Shown piece by piece: positions 6,097-12,767 of a stretch of DNA of 12,767 bases. Position 1 is the first letter of the stretch. Each line of letters starts with the position of its first letter. The DNA lies in the NCBI RefSeq assembly GCF_900549175.1, contig NZ_URNN01000103.1, forward strand, positions 1 to 12,767. Reading direction: 5' to 3'. The translations under genes and the position numbers were made by a program. Under the pieces are notes generated by a model, which made no database searches, had not been told where the DNA came from, and worked only from the letters and a program-made list of their open reading frames with translations. The stretch is from an uncultured Prevotella sp. (GTDB lineage Bacteria; Bacteroidota; Bacteroidia; Bacteroidales; Bacteroidaceae).

Positions 6097-7524
6097 ATGG
6101 TTGATAGTCATAAGATGCTGTGGGACAGATGTCTCGGTATGATAAAGGAGAACGTCACAGAGCAGCAGTTTAAAACGTGGTTTGCACCGATAGGTTTCGA
6201 GTCGTATTCCGTTGAGAATAGGACACTGTTGGTTCAGGTTCCGAGTCCGTATGTCTACGAGTACTTGGAACAGTACTACGTGGGACTATTGAGCAAGGTG
6301 CTTACACGTTGTTTCGGCACGAACGTGCGGCTTACTTACCGTATCGTTACAGACAAGGCGCACAATCTCTCGCAGGACGTGGAGGCTGACGAACCGGCAG
6401 CGATAGAGCAACCGGTGGCACAGACCGTAAGGCCTGCAAACAACAGCAGGCCGCAACCGGCCGCTCCCGGCAGGACGCCGGCTATGCCCCCACTTAATCC
6501 GCAGCTTAATCTGCGGCATACTTTCAACAATTACATAGAGGGAAACAGCAATAAGCTGCCGCGCACCGTCGGGCTGTCGATAGCGGAGCATCCCGGCCGT
6601 TCGGCGTTCAATCCGTTTTATGTTTACGGTCCCTCCGGATGCGGAAAGACTCATCTTGTCAACGCCATAGGTGTGAAGTGCAAGGAGATGTATCCCGCCA
6701 AGAGGGTGCTTTATGTCAGTGCCCGCCTCTTTCAGGTGCAGTTCACAGACTCTGTGCGGCACAACACCACCAACGACTTCATCAACTTTTATCAGACCAT
6801 CGACGTGCTGATAGTCGACGATATACAGGAGTGGGCCACGGCAACGCGCACACTCGACACGTTCTTCCATATCTTCGACCATCTTTTCCGCACGGGCAAG
6901 CAGATAATTCTGGCCAGCGACCGCCCGCCGGTGGAGTTGCAGGGCATGAAAGACCGTCTGCTTACGCGCTTCAAATGCGGTCTTACGGCAGAGTTGGAGA
7001 AGCCCAACACGCAGCTTTGCATGGACATTCTGACCACGAAGTGCCGTCGCGACGGGCTGAAAATCCCCGAGGATGTCATCCGCTTTATCGCTGAGACGGC
7101 CAACGGAAGCGTGCGCGACCTTGAAGGTGTCATCAACTCGCTTATGGCTTATTCCGTTGTTTACAACTGTAACATCGACATGCGTCTGGCCGAACGCGTC
7201 ATCAAGCGTGCCGTAAAGATAGACAATCATCCCCTGACCGTGGATGACATACTTGACAAGGTTTGCAACCACTATAATGTGACGCAGCAGAATGTTTTCA
7301 GCCGCAGCCGCAAGCGTGATTACGTGATAGTGCGCCAGGTGTCGATGTATTTTGCCCAGAAGTATACCAAAATGCCGGCTTCGCGCATCGGACAACTTAT
7401 CGGCAACCGCGACCATTCCACCGTGATACACAGTTGTTCGGCGGTGGAGAAGCGTCTGAAGGTGGACAAGGCTTTCGTGGAGGAACTCGGAAGCATAGAA
7501 AACTCATTCAAATTGAAGAAATGA
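6097..7524 (+). CDS. dnaA: Chromosomal replication initiator protein DnaA
   Basis: DnaA binds DnaA boxes at oriC, oligomerises with ATP and opens the duplex so that helicase can be loaded. At 475 residues it is full length. Domain I is about 1-85 (starting MLWDRCLGMIKENV), followed by a short Pro/Gln/Ala-rich domain II (about 90-133). The AAA+ domain III holds Walker A GPSGCGKT (178-185), Walker B VLIVDDIQ (237-244), sensor 1 ASDRPP (273-278), the arginine-finger box LLTRF (Arg291) and sensor 2 VRDLEG (Arg340). Domain IV carries the helix-turn-helix and the DnaA signature (about 426-446, SRIGQLIGNRDHSTVIHS). Cys182 in the P-loop sits where many homologues have Leu or Val, a tolerated position. 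The chosen Met fits family N-termini; Met7 would also be in frame. No dnaN, gyrB or recF neighbours are present, so this is not the classical dnaA-dnaN cluster, as is usual in Bacteroidetes. It converges on the GH43 gene. Confidence 0.97.
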   Translation: MVDSHKMLWDRCLGMIKENVTEQQFKTWFAPIGFESYSVENRTLLVQVPSPYVYEYLEQYYVGLLSKVLTRCFGTNVRLTYRIVTDKAHNLSQDVEADEPAAIEQPVAQTVRPANNSRPQPAAPGRTPAMPPLNPQLNLRHTFNNYIEGNSNKLPRTVGLSIAEHPGRSAFNPFYVYGPSGCGKTHLVNAIGVKCKEMYPAKRVLYVSARLFQVQFTDSVRHNTTNDFINFYQTIDVLIVDDIQEWATATRTLDTFFHIFDHLFRTGKQIILASDRPPVELQGMKDRLLTRFKCGLTAELEKPNTQLCMDILTTKCRRDGLKIPEDVIRFIAETANGSVRDLEGVINSLMAYSVVYNCNIDMRLAERVIKRAVKIDNHPLTVDDILDKVCNHYNVTQQNVFSRSRKRDYVIVRQVSMYFAQKYTKMPASRIGQLIGNRDHSTVIHSCSAVEKRLKVDKAFVEELGSIENSFKLKK

Positions 7525-7556
7525 TTTTTTCATGGTATTTTAATATTGTAAATAGG

Positions 7557-7590
7557 AAAGAAAGCGGCCCCGTCAGGAGTCGCTTTCTTC
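7557..7590. terminator. Hairpin between convergent dnaA and GH43 genes
   Basis: AAGAAAGCG (7558-7566) pairs with CGCTTTCTT (7581-7589) around a 14-base loop. It sits 33 bases after the dnaA stop and 13 bases beyond the GH43 stop on the other strand, so it probably ends transcription from both sides. The T-tract is poor in both directions, so the terminator call rests mainly on position. Confidence 0.55.
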
Positions 7591-7602
7591 ATTGGTATAG
7601 TT

Positions 7603-9603
7603 CTAAATCGTTGTATTTATAACCTTTATCGTTCCGTCCTCGTTGAACTCCATGCGGTCGATGCACACTTCACGGTTGTAGCCGGCATCCCATCCCATCT
7701 TGATGGCGTTGGGGCGGGCGAAACGGTGGTATACGATGTACCATTCGTCGCTGTTGGGCTTGCGCAGGATGGAGTGGTGCCCTGTGCCGAATATGCCTTT
7801 CGACGGATCCTGTTTCAGTACCACGGTGCGTTCCGGCATCGCCGGTTTGCCGTTGCGTATCAGTTCTGTGGGCGACTCGCTGATGAGGTAGCGCACGCGG
7901 TAGTTGGCGCTGCGCGTGTCGTTCTCCGACCACATGAAGTAGTAGAGGCCGTTGCGCTCGAACACGTATGTACCTTCGTTGTAGTTGTAGCGGCCATTGT
8001 CCTTGCGGTCGATGAGCACCTTCGTGTTTACAATCGACTTCATGTCCTTGCCAAGTTCCGAGGCGGCGAGGAAACCGTTACCCCAGTACAGGTAGTATTT
8101 TCCCGTCTTCGGGTCCTGGAACACGTCGGGGTCGATCACCTGTCCGCCCTTCACACCTTCCGGCTTCTTGTCGAGCAGCGGCTTGCCGAGAGCGTCCTTA
8201 AACGGTCCTGTGGGCGAGTCGGCCACGGCCACACCGATTTTTTGTGCTCCGGTGAAGTAGTAGTAATACTTATACTTGTTCTTTCCCGTCTTCTTCTCGA
8301 TGATGCACGGAGCCCACAGGCACTTGTCGGCCCATTTGCAGTCTTTCTCGAGGTCGAACATCACGCCCTCGTCGGTCCATGTCTTCAGGTCGTCAGACGA
8401 GTACACACGTGCGTCGTGGTTCTGCCATCCCACCTTTCCGTCGGTTGTCGGGTACAGATAGTATTTGCCCGTCTTCTCGCTGTACAGAATCTCCGGGTCG
8501 GCGAAGAGGCCCTTTATCACCGGGTTGTTGGCGTTGGGTTTTATATGTTGTGCCTCGCGTGCGTCGCTCCATGCCTGCAGACGGTCGTACTCCTCTTTGG
8601 TCAGCCGCATGAACGAGCCGTGCTGCGGGCCGTTCACACCCTCTATGTCCACGGGGTCGGAAAAGTTGCGCATGTACTTGTCGGCCTTGCAGATGCGGTA
8701 GTGCTTCGGGTTCGACGAATATTCTATGTAGCCTATGCGCCATGTGTCATCGCCTATGAGCTGGAAGGCCGACACACCCTCGCACTTCTTGTTACCCTCA
8801 AAACTCACGTAGTCATCATCCACGGGCGCGCTCCACGGCCCCGTCAGGCTCTTGGCGTGCGACGTGAAGAGCCCCGGTTTGCCGCCTTCCTTCTTTATCA
8901 TCATGTGGTACAGGCCGTCGGCCTCCAGATAATTGATGTCGGCGTCGATGGTGGCGTAGCCCCAGTCGAAGAGCAGGCGTGGCTTGGTCATCTTCGTGAA
9001 CGACTTGTCGGCATACGAGTAATACATGCGGTCGTAAGGCTCTTCCGGTCTGTTGAGCATTGAGTAGTAGATGAAGTAACCGCCCTTGGTGCCGTCAGCC
9101 CACTCGAACGTGGGGTCCCAGAATGTCTGCGGCGCCCATACGCGGTTGATGGTAGACCAGTCTTTGTATACGTCGGGTGACTCGGGATCGCAGAATATCG
9201 ACGGACCCTTGCGGAAGTCGAACGTCACCGACTTCCAGTTTATCAGGTCATCACTCGTATATAGGTCCATGCCGTAGTTGTCCCATATATGGCTCTTTCT
9301 CACGCACATGTCGGTGGTGACCATCAGATATCCCGAGCCGTCATATTTGCGGCAGATGTAGGCATCGCGCGTGCCGCCCTCTATGCGTGCATGCTCCGAT
9401 GGCGGGAAGATGGAGTCGCCGTTGATAAGGTCGTGGAAGTGCAGCCCGTCGCGGCTCAGGGCGTATGCCGTCCATTCTCCGCGGTCGCTCATGTGGCAGT
9501 ACAGGTATCCGTAGTCACCCTTTTGCAGGTTCTGTGCGGCACCGCCGATTGTCATCATGGCCAGCATTGCGGCCATGGCCCGTCTTTTCAGTCCTTTTCT
9601 CAT
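7603..9603 (-). CDS. Secreted glycoside hydrolase with two tandem GH43-like domains
   Basis: GH43 enzymes are inverting arabinosidases or xylosidases with a five-bladed beta-propeller. The 666-residue protein starts with a signal peptide (1-23, cleavage likely after GAAQ); there is no lipobox Cys, so it should be periplasmic or exported rather than a lipoprotein. The C-terminal half (about 357-666) is the clearer GH43: base Asp369 in FADPEI, Asp491 in VIDPDVF, acid Glu543 in NEGTY and the GTGHHS motif at 606-611. The N-terminal half (about 26-345) repeats the same order in altered form: GGTRDAY (Asp80), WAPQTFWDP (156-163), IDADINYL (Asp220/222), KCEG (Glu275) and GPQHGS (325-330). It may be a second active site or a degenerate propeller. 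Substrate and subfamily cannot be read from the sequence; arabinose- or xylose-containing plant glycans are the usual targets. No SusC/SusD pair, regulator or other CAZyme is adjacent. Confidence 0.9.
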   Translation of the reverse strand: MRKGLKRRAMAAMLAMMTIGGAAQNLQKGDYGYLYCHMSDRGEWTAYALSRDGLHFHDLINGDSIFPPSEHARIEGGTRDAYICRKYDGSGYLMVTTDMCVRKSHIWDNYGMDLYTSDDLINWKSVTFDFRKGPSIFCDPESPDVYKDWSTINRVWAPQTFWDPTFEWADGTKGGYFIYYSMLNRPEEPYDRMYYSYADKSFTKMTKPRLLFDWGYATIDADINYLEADGLYHMMIKKEGGKPGLFTSHAKSLTGPWSAPVDDDYVSFEGNKKCEGVSAFQLIGDDTWRIGYIEYSSNPKHYRICKADKYMRNFSDPVDIEGVNGPQHGSFMRLTKEEYDRLQAWSDAREAQHIKPNANNPVIKGLFADPEILYSEKTGKYYLYPTTDGKVGWQNHDARVYSSDDLKTWTDEGVMFDLEKDCKWADKCLWAPCIIEKKTGKNKYKYYYYFTGAQKIGVAVADSPTGPFKDALGKPLLDKKPEGVKGGQVIDPDVFQDPKTGKYYLYWGNGFLAASELGKDMKSIVNTKVLIDRKDNGRYNYNEGTYVFERNGLYYFMWSENDTRSANYRVRYLISESPTELIRNGKPAMPERTVVLKQDPSKGIFGTGHHSILRKPNSDEWYIVYHRFARPNAIKMGWDAGYNREVCIDRMEFNEDGTIKVINTTI

Positions 9604-9643
9604 AAATAGTCTTTTGTATCGTAAATTGTTTTGTTAGTTGATG

Positions 9644-9675
9644 CAAATATATGATTTTTTTATCATTAAGACAAG
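9644..9675 (-). promoter_or_regulatory. Promoter of the GH43 gene
   Basis: Read on the minus strand, TATATTTG (9651-9644) is a perfect -7 element and CTTG (9675-9672) a one-mismatch -33 element, 20 bp apart. The start site would be near 9637, about 34 bases before the ATG at 9603. A small dyad, ATGAT (9651-9655) and ATCAT (9662-9666) around six Ts, lies within the spacer and could be an operator, but it is short. Confidence 0.6.
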
Positions 9676-9766
9676 TATTCCGGCAAAAACATCCGCCAGA
9701 TATCTAAAATAAGCACTGCGGTGTGAGAAAAATGTTTATTGATGCCGCCGTTGTCGTGAAAAGTAG

Positions 9767-9774
9767 TATCTTTG
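9767..9774 (+). promoter_or_regulatory. -7 element of the MG2-protein promoter
   Basis: TATCTTTG matches TAnnTTTG perfectly and lies 41 bases before the ATG at 9816. No TTTG is present at the expected -33 distance (about 9743-9748 is TGCCGC), so the promoter may be weak or need an activator. It diverges from the GH43 promoter across a 212-bp gap. Confidence 0.5.
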
Positions 9775-9815
9775 TGAACTGAAAGAAATTACACAATCAC
9801 GTAAACAACATTATA

Positions 9816-12650
9816 ATGAAAAGATACGTCATGCCATTAATCATGGCACTTGTGCCCCTGTTTGGTGCAGCACAGATAAGTTCGCTCGACGATATACGCA
9901 CGGCACTTGAAAAATCCGCCGACACGCGGGTGCAGGAAAAAGTGTACGTGCACACCGACAACACCTGTTATTTTGTGGGTGATACGATATGGTACAAGGC
10001 TTATGTCACCCGTGCCGACGACCTCGGCTTTACCGACATGAGCCGTCTGCTTTATGTCGAGCTGCTCACGCCCGACGGACTGCTTGTAGAGAGGCAGCAC
10101 ATCATAATAAGTCCCGACGGCTACGGCAACGGCCAGTTCTGCCTCACCGATTCGCTTTATTCCGGCTATTACGAGGTGCGGGCATACACACGGTGGATGC
10201 TCAACTTCAACGTCTCCCACAAGCGGTTCAGCAAGAACGATGCCGACTTGTTCTACAACCGCAGTATGGCGGCCGACTATTTCCGCACATGGGACGGGCT
10301 TTACTCGCGCGTGTTGCCCGTTTTTGCCAAGCCCGCCAAGGCCGGCGACTATACTTACAAGCAGATGGTCTCGCGCCCCAAACAGCGCGTCATGAAAGCA
10401 CCCAAGGCCGGACTTGAAGCCCGGTTTTACCCCGAGGGCGGCCATCTGATAGAGGGCGTGCCCTGCCGTGTGGCTTTCGAACTTACCGACCGTGAGGGTG
10501 CTGCCGTGTCGCTGAAGGGGCGTGTTACCGACGGCGATGCCACCGTGGCCGATGCCGACGCCGGATATATGGGCCGCGGGGTGTTTACGGTGACTCCGGG
10601 TGCCGGCCGCCTGAAGGCGCGGTTCAGCAGCCGTGGCAAGGACTACTCCTTCGATTTGCCCAAGGCCGAATCTGCCGGTGCCACCGTCATGCTTTCCGAC
10701 GGTGTTCTCAATATACATTCGCGCAACCTGCCCGCCGATTGCCGTTATGGCGTGTCGATACTATGCCGTGGTGTGCTCTGCAGCTTCAGCGAAGTGGCTT
10801 TCGATGCCGACGGCCGTGCCTCGGTGGCCCTGCCCGCCGGCTTGCCCACGGGTGTCAACGATATCACGCTCTTCGACAGCCGCGGACGTATCATTGCCGA
10901 CCGTCTGTTCTTTGTCAACAACCACGATTATGACGGCGGCCGTATGACCGTAGAGGGTGCAGGCACACGGGCGTATGCACCTTATGAGAAGGTGAACATC
11001 GGCATGAAGTGCGACGGTTTGCTCGAACCGGCACTGTTTTCCGTGTCCGTGCGCGACGCCGCCACCGACGACCCTACATACGATGACGGCAACATCATGA
11101 CCGACATGCTCCTCGGCAGCGAGCTGAAGGGTTTCATTGCCAATCCGTCTTACTACTTTTCTTCCGATGATCCCTCACGTGTCGAGGCTCTCGACCTGCT
11201 GATGATGGTGCAGGGGTGGCGCCGCTACAACTGGACCGAACTGGCAGACACAGCCTGTGCCCGCCGGCGTTATGCCCCCGAGAAGTCACTTACGCTTGAG
11301 GGCACTGTCTACAAGATGTTGCCGCTCAACGAGGTGACGCCTGACGAAATTCCGTCGTGGGCATACGGCCTCGGAATGGCGGGCATAAAGGTGGAGGAAA
11401 ATGCCGACACGTCATCGCCGGCCGATGCCGGCGATGTTGTTGGCTCTGACAACGGCGGCCTGTCAAGCACCGCCGACATGGACATTGCGGCAGAGCCCGA
11501 TGTGCCGGTGTCAAATATAGAGTATGTGCGTATCGATGAGACTTATGCGGCCAACGGTGTGAATCACGGCGGACTGGACCACGAGGTTCTGGTAGAGGCC
11601 GAGGTTTCGTTCTCCGACGGCGTGGTGGGCGGTGTGCAGCTCACGCACGATGGCGGCCGCTATCTGTTTGATATTCCGCCGTTTTATGGCACCGCCATGC
11701 TCAACATGAAGGCTTACGAAGAGAAGGACTCGGTGAAGAAGAGCATGGAGTCGCGTCTTGATAAAACGGTATACAAGGAAGACGCCTATCCGGATTTTTT
11801 CGTGAAACGCGACATGATATATCCCGTATTCACGTCGAAGTACAGTTATTATCAGACGCATACGCCCGAACAGTCGGTTCACGGCGATGCCATAGGTGAC
11901 TCCATCCTCTCGTCGCTGACCGACGAAGACCACCGGCTTGACAATCTCAAGGTGAAGGGAAAGAAGCGCGGCAAGCGGGCCATCAACTATAAGAAGCCGG
12001 CTTACGTATCCGATGCTTACAATATATACAACGACCTTACTGACTACGGATTGAGTTTCGGCATGTACGATATGAGGATGTTTCCGGTGCAGGTGGCGCG
12101 TTTCCTCTGTGGCAACATGGGGCGTTACAACCGTTACAACATTGCCGGGCGTATCGACCGCTTCACGTATTACCGCACGTTCAACCCCGACAGAAATATC
12201 AACTCGGCGGTTAGCGGCCTTACCAATGTGTGGACCAACCGCAACGTGCGGGCTTATCACAGCAAGTTGAAGTTGAAGAGCCTGCACAAGATACGTCTGT
12301 TCACCGACTACGAGCCGCGCAACGACGATGCGCCGATGGAGCAGGAGAGTGCCGCGGCCGATGTGACGGTAGAGATGGTGCCTTTTGCCGATGGCGGTGT
12401 CCAGCGGACGTTCCGCGACCGCCATATCGTGCTCTATGGTGTCAACGAGCCGGCCGATTTCTACAATCCCGACTACAGTCAGCGCCAGCCTGACGCGCCG
12501 GCCGACTATCGCCGCACGCTCTATTGGAATCCCAATGCGCGTACTGATGCCGATGGTCGTTTCTCCGCCACTTTCTTCAACAATGGCAAGGAAACACGTG
12601 TAAAGGTGTCTGTGGCGGGAATAACGGCGGATGGGAAGTTTGTTTATTAG
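9816..12650 (+). CDS. Secreted MG2-domain (macroglobulin-like) protein of unknown function
   Basis: The 944-residue protein begins with a signal peptide (1-20, ending FGAAQ). Residues about 40-130 form an MG2-type domain, starting KVYVHTDNTCYFVGDTIWYKAY, as in bacterial alpha-2-macroglobulin-like proteins. Residues about 200-370 look like further beta-sandwich domains (ARFYPEGGHLIEGV, then ITLFDSRGRIIADRLFFV). A segment starting LTLEGTVYKM (about 491) resembles the first strand of a carboxypeptidase-regulatory-like domain and is interrupted by an acidic, Ser/Asp-rich insert (about 525-565). The end, TLYWNPNARTDADGRFSATFFNN (901-923), is a recurring C-terminal motif in this Bacteroidetes family. 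I see no thioester CxEQ motif, no TonB plug or barrel and no lipobox, so it is probably soluble in the periplasm or peripherally attached. The function is unknown; it is not a proven protease inhibitor. It stands alone, divergent from the GH43 gene. Aromatic-rich repeats of Tyr/Asn around 725-790 suggest a surface or binding role only weakly. Confidence 0.85.
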   Translation: MKRYVMPLIMALVPLFGAAQISSLDDIRTALEKSADTRVQEKVYVHTDNTCYFVGDTIWYKAYVTRADDLGFTDMSRLLYVELLTPDGLLVERQHIIISPDGYGNGQFCLTDSLYSGYYEVRAYTRWMLNFNVSHKRFSKNDADLFYNRSMAADYFRTWDGLYSRVLPVFAKPAKAGDYTYKQMVSRPKQRVMKAPKAGLEARFYPEGGHLIEGVPCRVAFELTDREGAAVSLKGRVTDGDATVADADAGYMGRGVFTVTPGAGRLKARFSSRGKDYSFDLPKAESAGATVMLSDGVLNIHSRNLPADCRYGVSILCRGVLCSFSEVAFDADGRASVALPAGLPTGVNDITLFDSRGRIIADRLFFVNNHDYDGGRMTVEGAGTRAYAPYEKVNIGMKCDGLLEPALFSVSVRDAATDDPTYDDGNIMTDMLLGSELKGFIANPSYYFSSDDPSRVEALDLLMMVQGWRRYNWTELADTACARRRYAPEKSLTLEGTVYKMLPLNEVTPDEIPSWAYGLGMAGIKVEENADTSSPADAGDVVGSDNGGLSSTADMDIAAEPDVPVSNIEYVRIDETYAANGVNHGGLDHEVLVEAEVSFSDGVVGGVQLTHDGGRYLFDIPPFYGTAMLNMKAYEEKDSVKKSMESRLDKTVYKEDAYPDFFVKRDMIYPVFTSKYSYYQTHTPEQSVHGDAIGDSILSSLTDEDHRLDNLKVKGKKRGKRAINYKKPAYVSDAYNIYNDLTDYGLSFGMYDMRMFPVQVARFLCGNMGRYNRYNIAGRIDRFTYYRTFNPDRNINSAVSGLTNVWTNRNVRAYHSKLKLKSLHKIRLFTDYEPRNDDAPMEQESAAADVTVEMVPFADGGVQRTFRDRHIVLYGVNEPADFYNPDYSQRQPDAPADYRRTLYWNPNARTDADGRFSATFFNNGKETRVKVSVAGITADGKFVY

Positions 12651-12678
12651 AAAGCGACCACAGTCGCTTTCTAATAAA
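12643..12678. terminator. Perfect 16-bp hairpin overlapping the MG2-gene stop codon
   Basis: TTTATTAGAAAGCGAC (12643-12658) is the exact reverse complement of 12663-12678, around the loop CACA. The stop codon TAG (12648-12650) lies inside the left arm. The stem is strong enough to stop or protect a transcript, but the bases after it are AAGG rather than Ts, so it is not a textbook intrinsic terminator. Confidence 0.6.
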
Positions 12679-12679
12679 A

Positions 12680-12750
12680 GGAGTTACCGCTCCCTTCGGT
12701 CGCTCAGGAGTTAAAGGAGTTATCGCGGCTGCGCCGCTGAGGAGTTAAAG
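12680..12750 (+). repeat. GGAGTTA repeats alternating with GC-rich hairpins
   Basis: GGAGTTA occurs at 12680, 12707, 12716 and 12741. Between the first and second copies is a 20-base segment with ACCG/CGGT pairing (12686-12689 with 12697-12700). Between the third and fourth is a 5-bp stem GCGGC (12725-12729) with GCCGC (12733-12737) and loop TGC. The second and third copies abut as GGAGTTAAAGGAGTTA. It resembles an interspersed intergenic repeat of Bacteroidetes genomes, but copy number cannot be judged from one window. Bases 12751-12767 show nothing further. Confidence 0.7.
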
Positions 12751-12767
12751 CCAATACCGGCATAAAG

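Noticed and set aside
6286..7431. Open frame of 381 codons on the minus strand opposite dnaA
   Set aside because: dnaA has every family motif in the other strand; the antisense product has no domain and no promoter.
7726..9063. Open frame of 445 codons on the plus strand opposite the GH43 gene
   Set aside because: It lies wholly antisense to a well-supported GH43 coding region, gives a His/Val/Arg-rich product with no recognisable motif, and comes from codon bias in a GC-rich gene.
7603..9603. Horizontally acquired glycan-use locus
   Set aside because: Only one CAZyme gene is present, with codon use and promoter type like its neighbours, and no integrase, tRNA or direct repeats flank it.

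Overview
This window looks like ordinary chromosome from a member of the Bacteroidales, most likely Prevotellaceae or a close relative. The reasons are the family types (B12-dependent ribonucleotide reductase with a C-terminal Cys-rich tail, an amidase-SPOR gene followed at once by an MCE lipid-transport gene, a large MG2 macroglobulin-like protein) and the promoters. Most genes are preceded by the Bacteroidetes-type -7 element TAnnTTTG, sometimes with a -33 TTTG, and have no Shine-Dalgarno sequence. The genus is inferred from protein character only; no rRNA or tRNA is present to confirm it.

Layout: 1-228 is a non-coding leader with four 24-bp-spaced repeats and a good promoter, followed by nrdJ (229-2790, +) and an intrinsic terminator (2828-2872). 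folB (2944-3315, +) follows. An N-acetylmuramoyl-L-alanine amidase (3369-4820, +) and an MCE/MlaD-like protein (4826-5728, +) are separated by 5 bp and form an envelope operon. A 368-bp gap (5729-6096) with two large dyad symmetries and a promoter precedes dnaA (6097-7524, +). dnaA converges on a secreted double-domain GH43 glycosidase (7603-9603, -). A 212-bp divergent promoter region then leads to a 944-residue secreted MG2-domain protein (9816-12650, +). The last 110 bases hold a perfect 16-bp hairpin overlapping the stop codon and a GGAGTTA/hairpin repeat element.

The left half is housekeeping: deoxynucleotide supply, folate synthesis, septal peptidoglycan cleavage, outer-membrane lipid transport and replication initiation. 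The right half is envelope or extracellular: a glycan-degrading enzyme outside any visible SusC/SusD locus, and a macroglobulin-like protein of unknown role. I see no phage, IS element, CRISPR, tRNA or rRNA. I did not find a convincing new multi-gene system. The most unusual signals are non-coding: the TGTC lattice upstream of nrdJ, the dyads before dnaA, and the repeat element at the right end.
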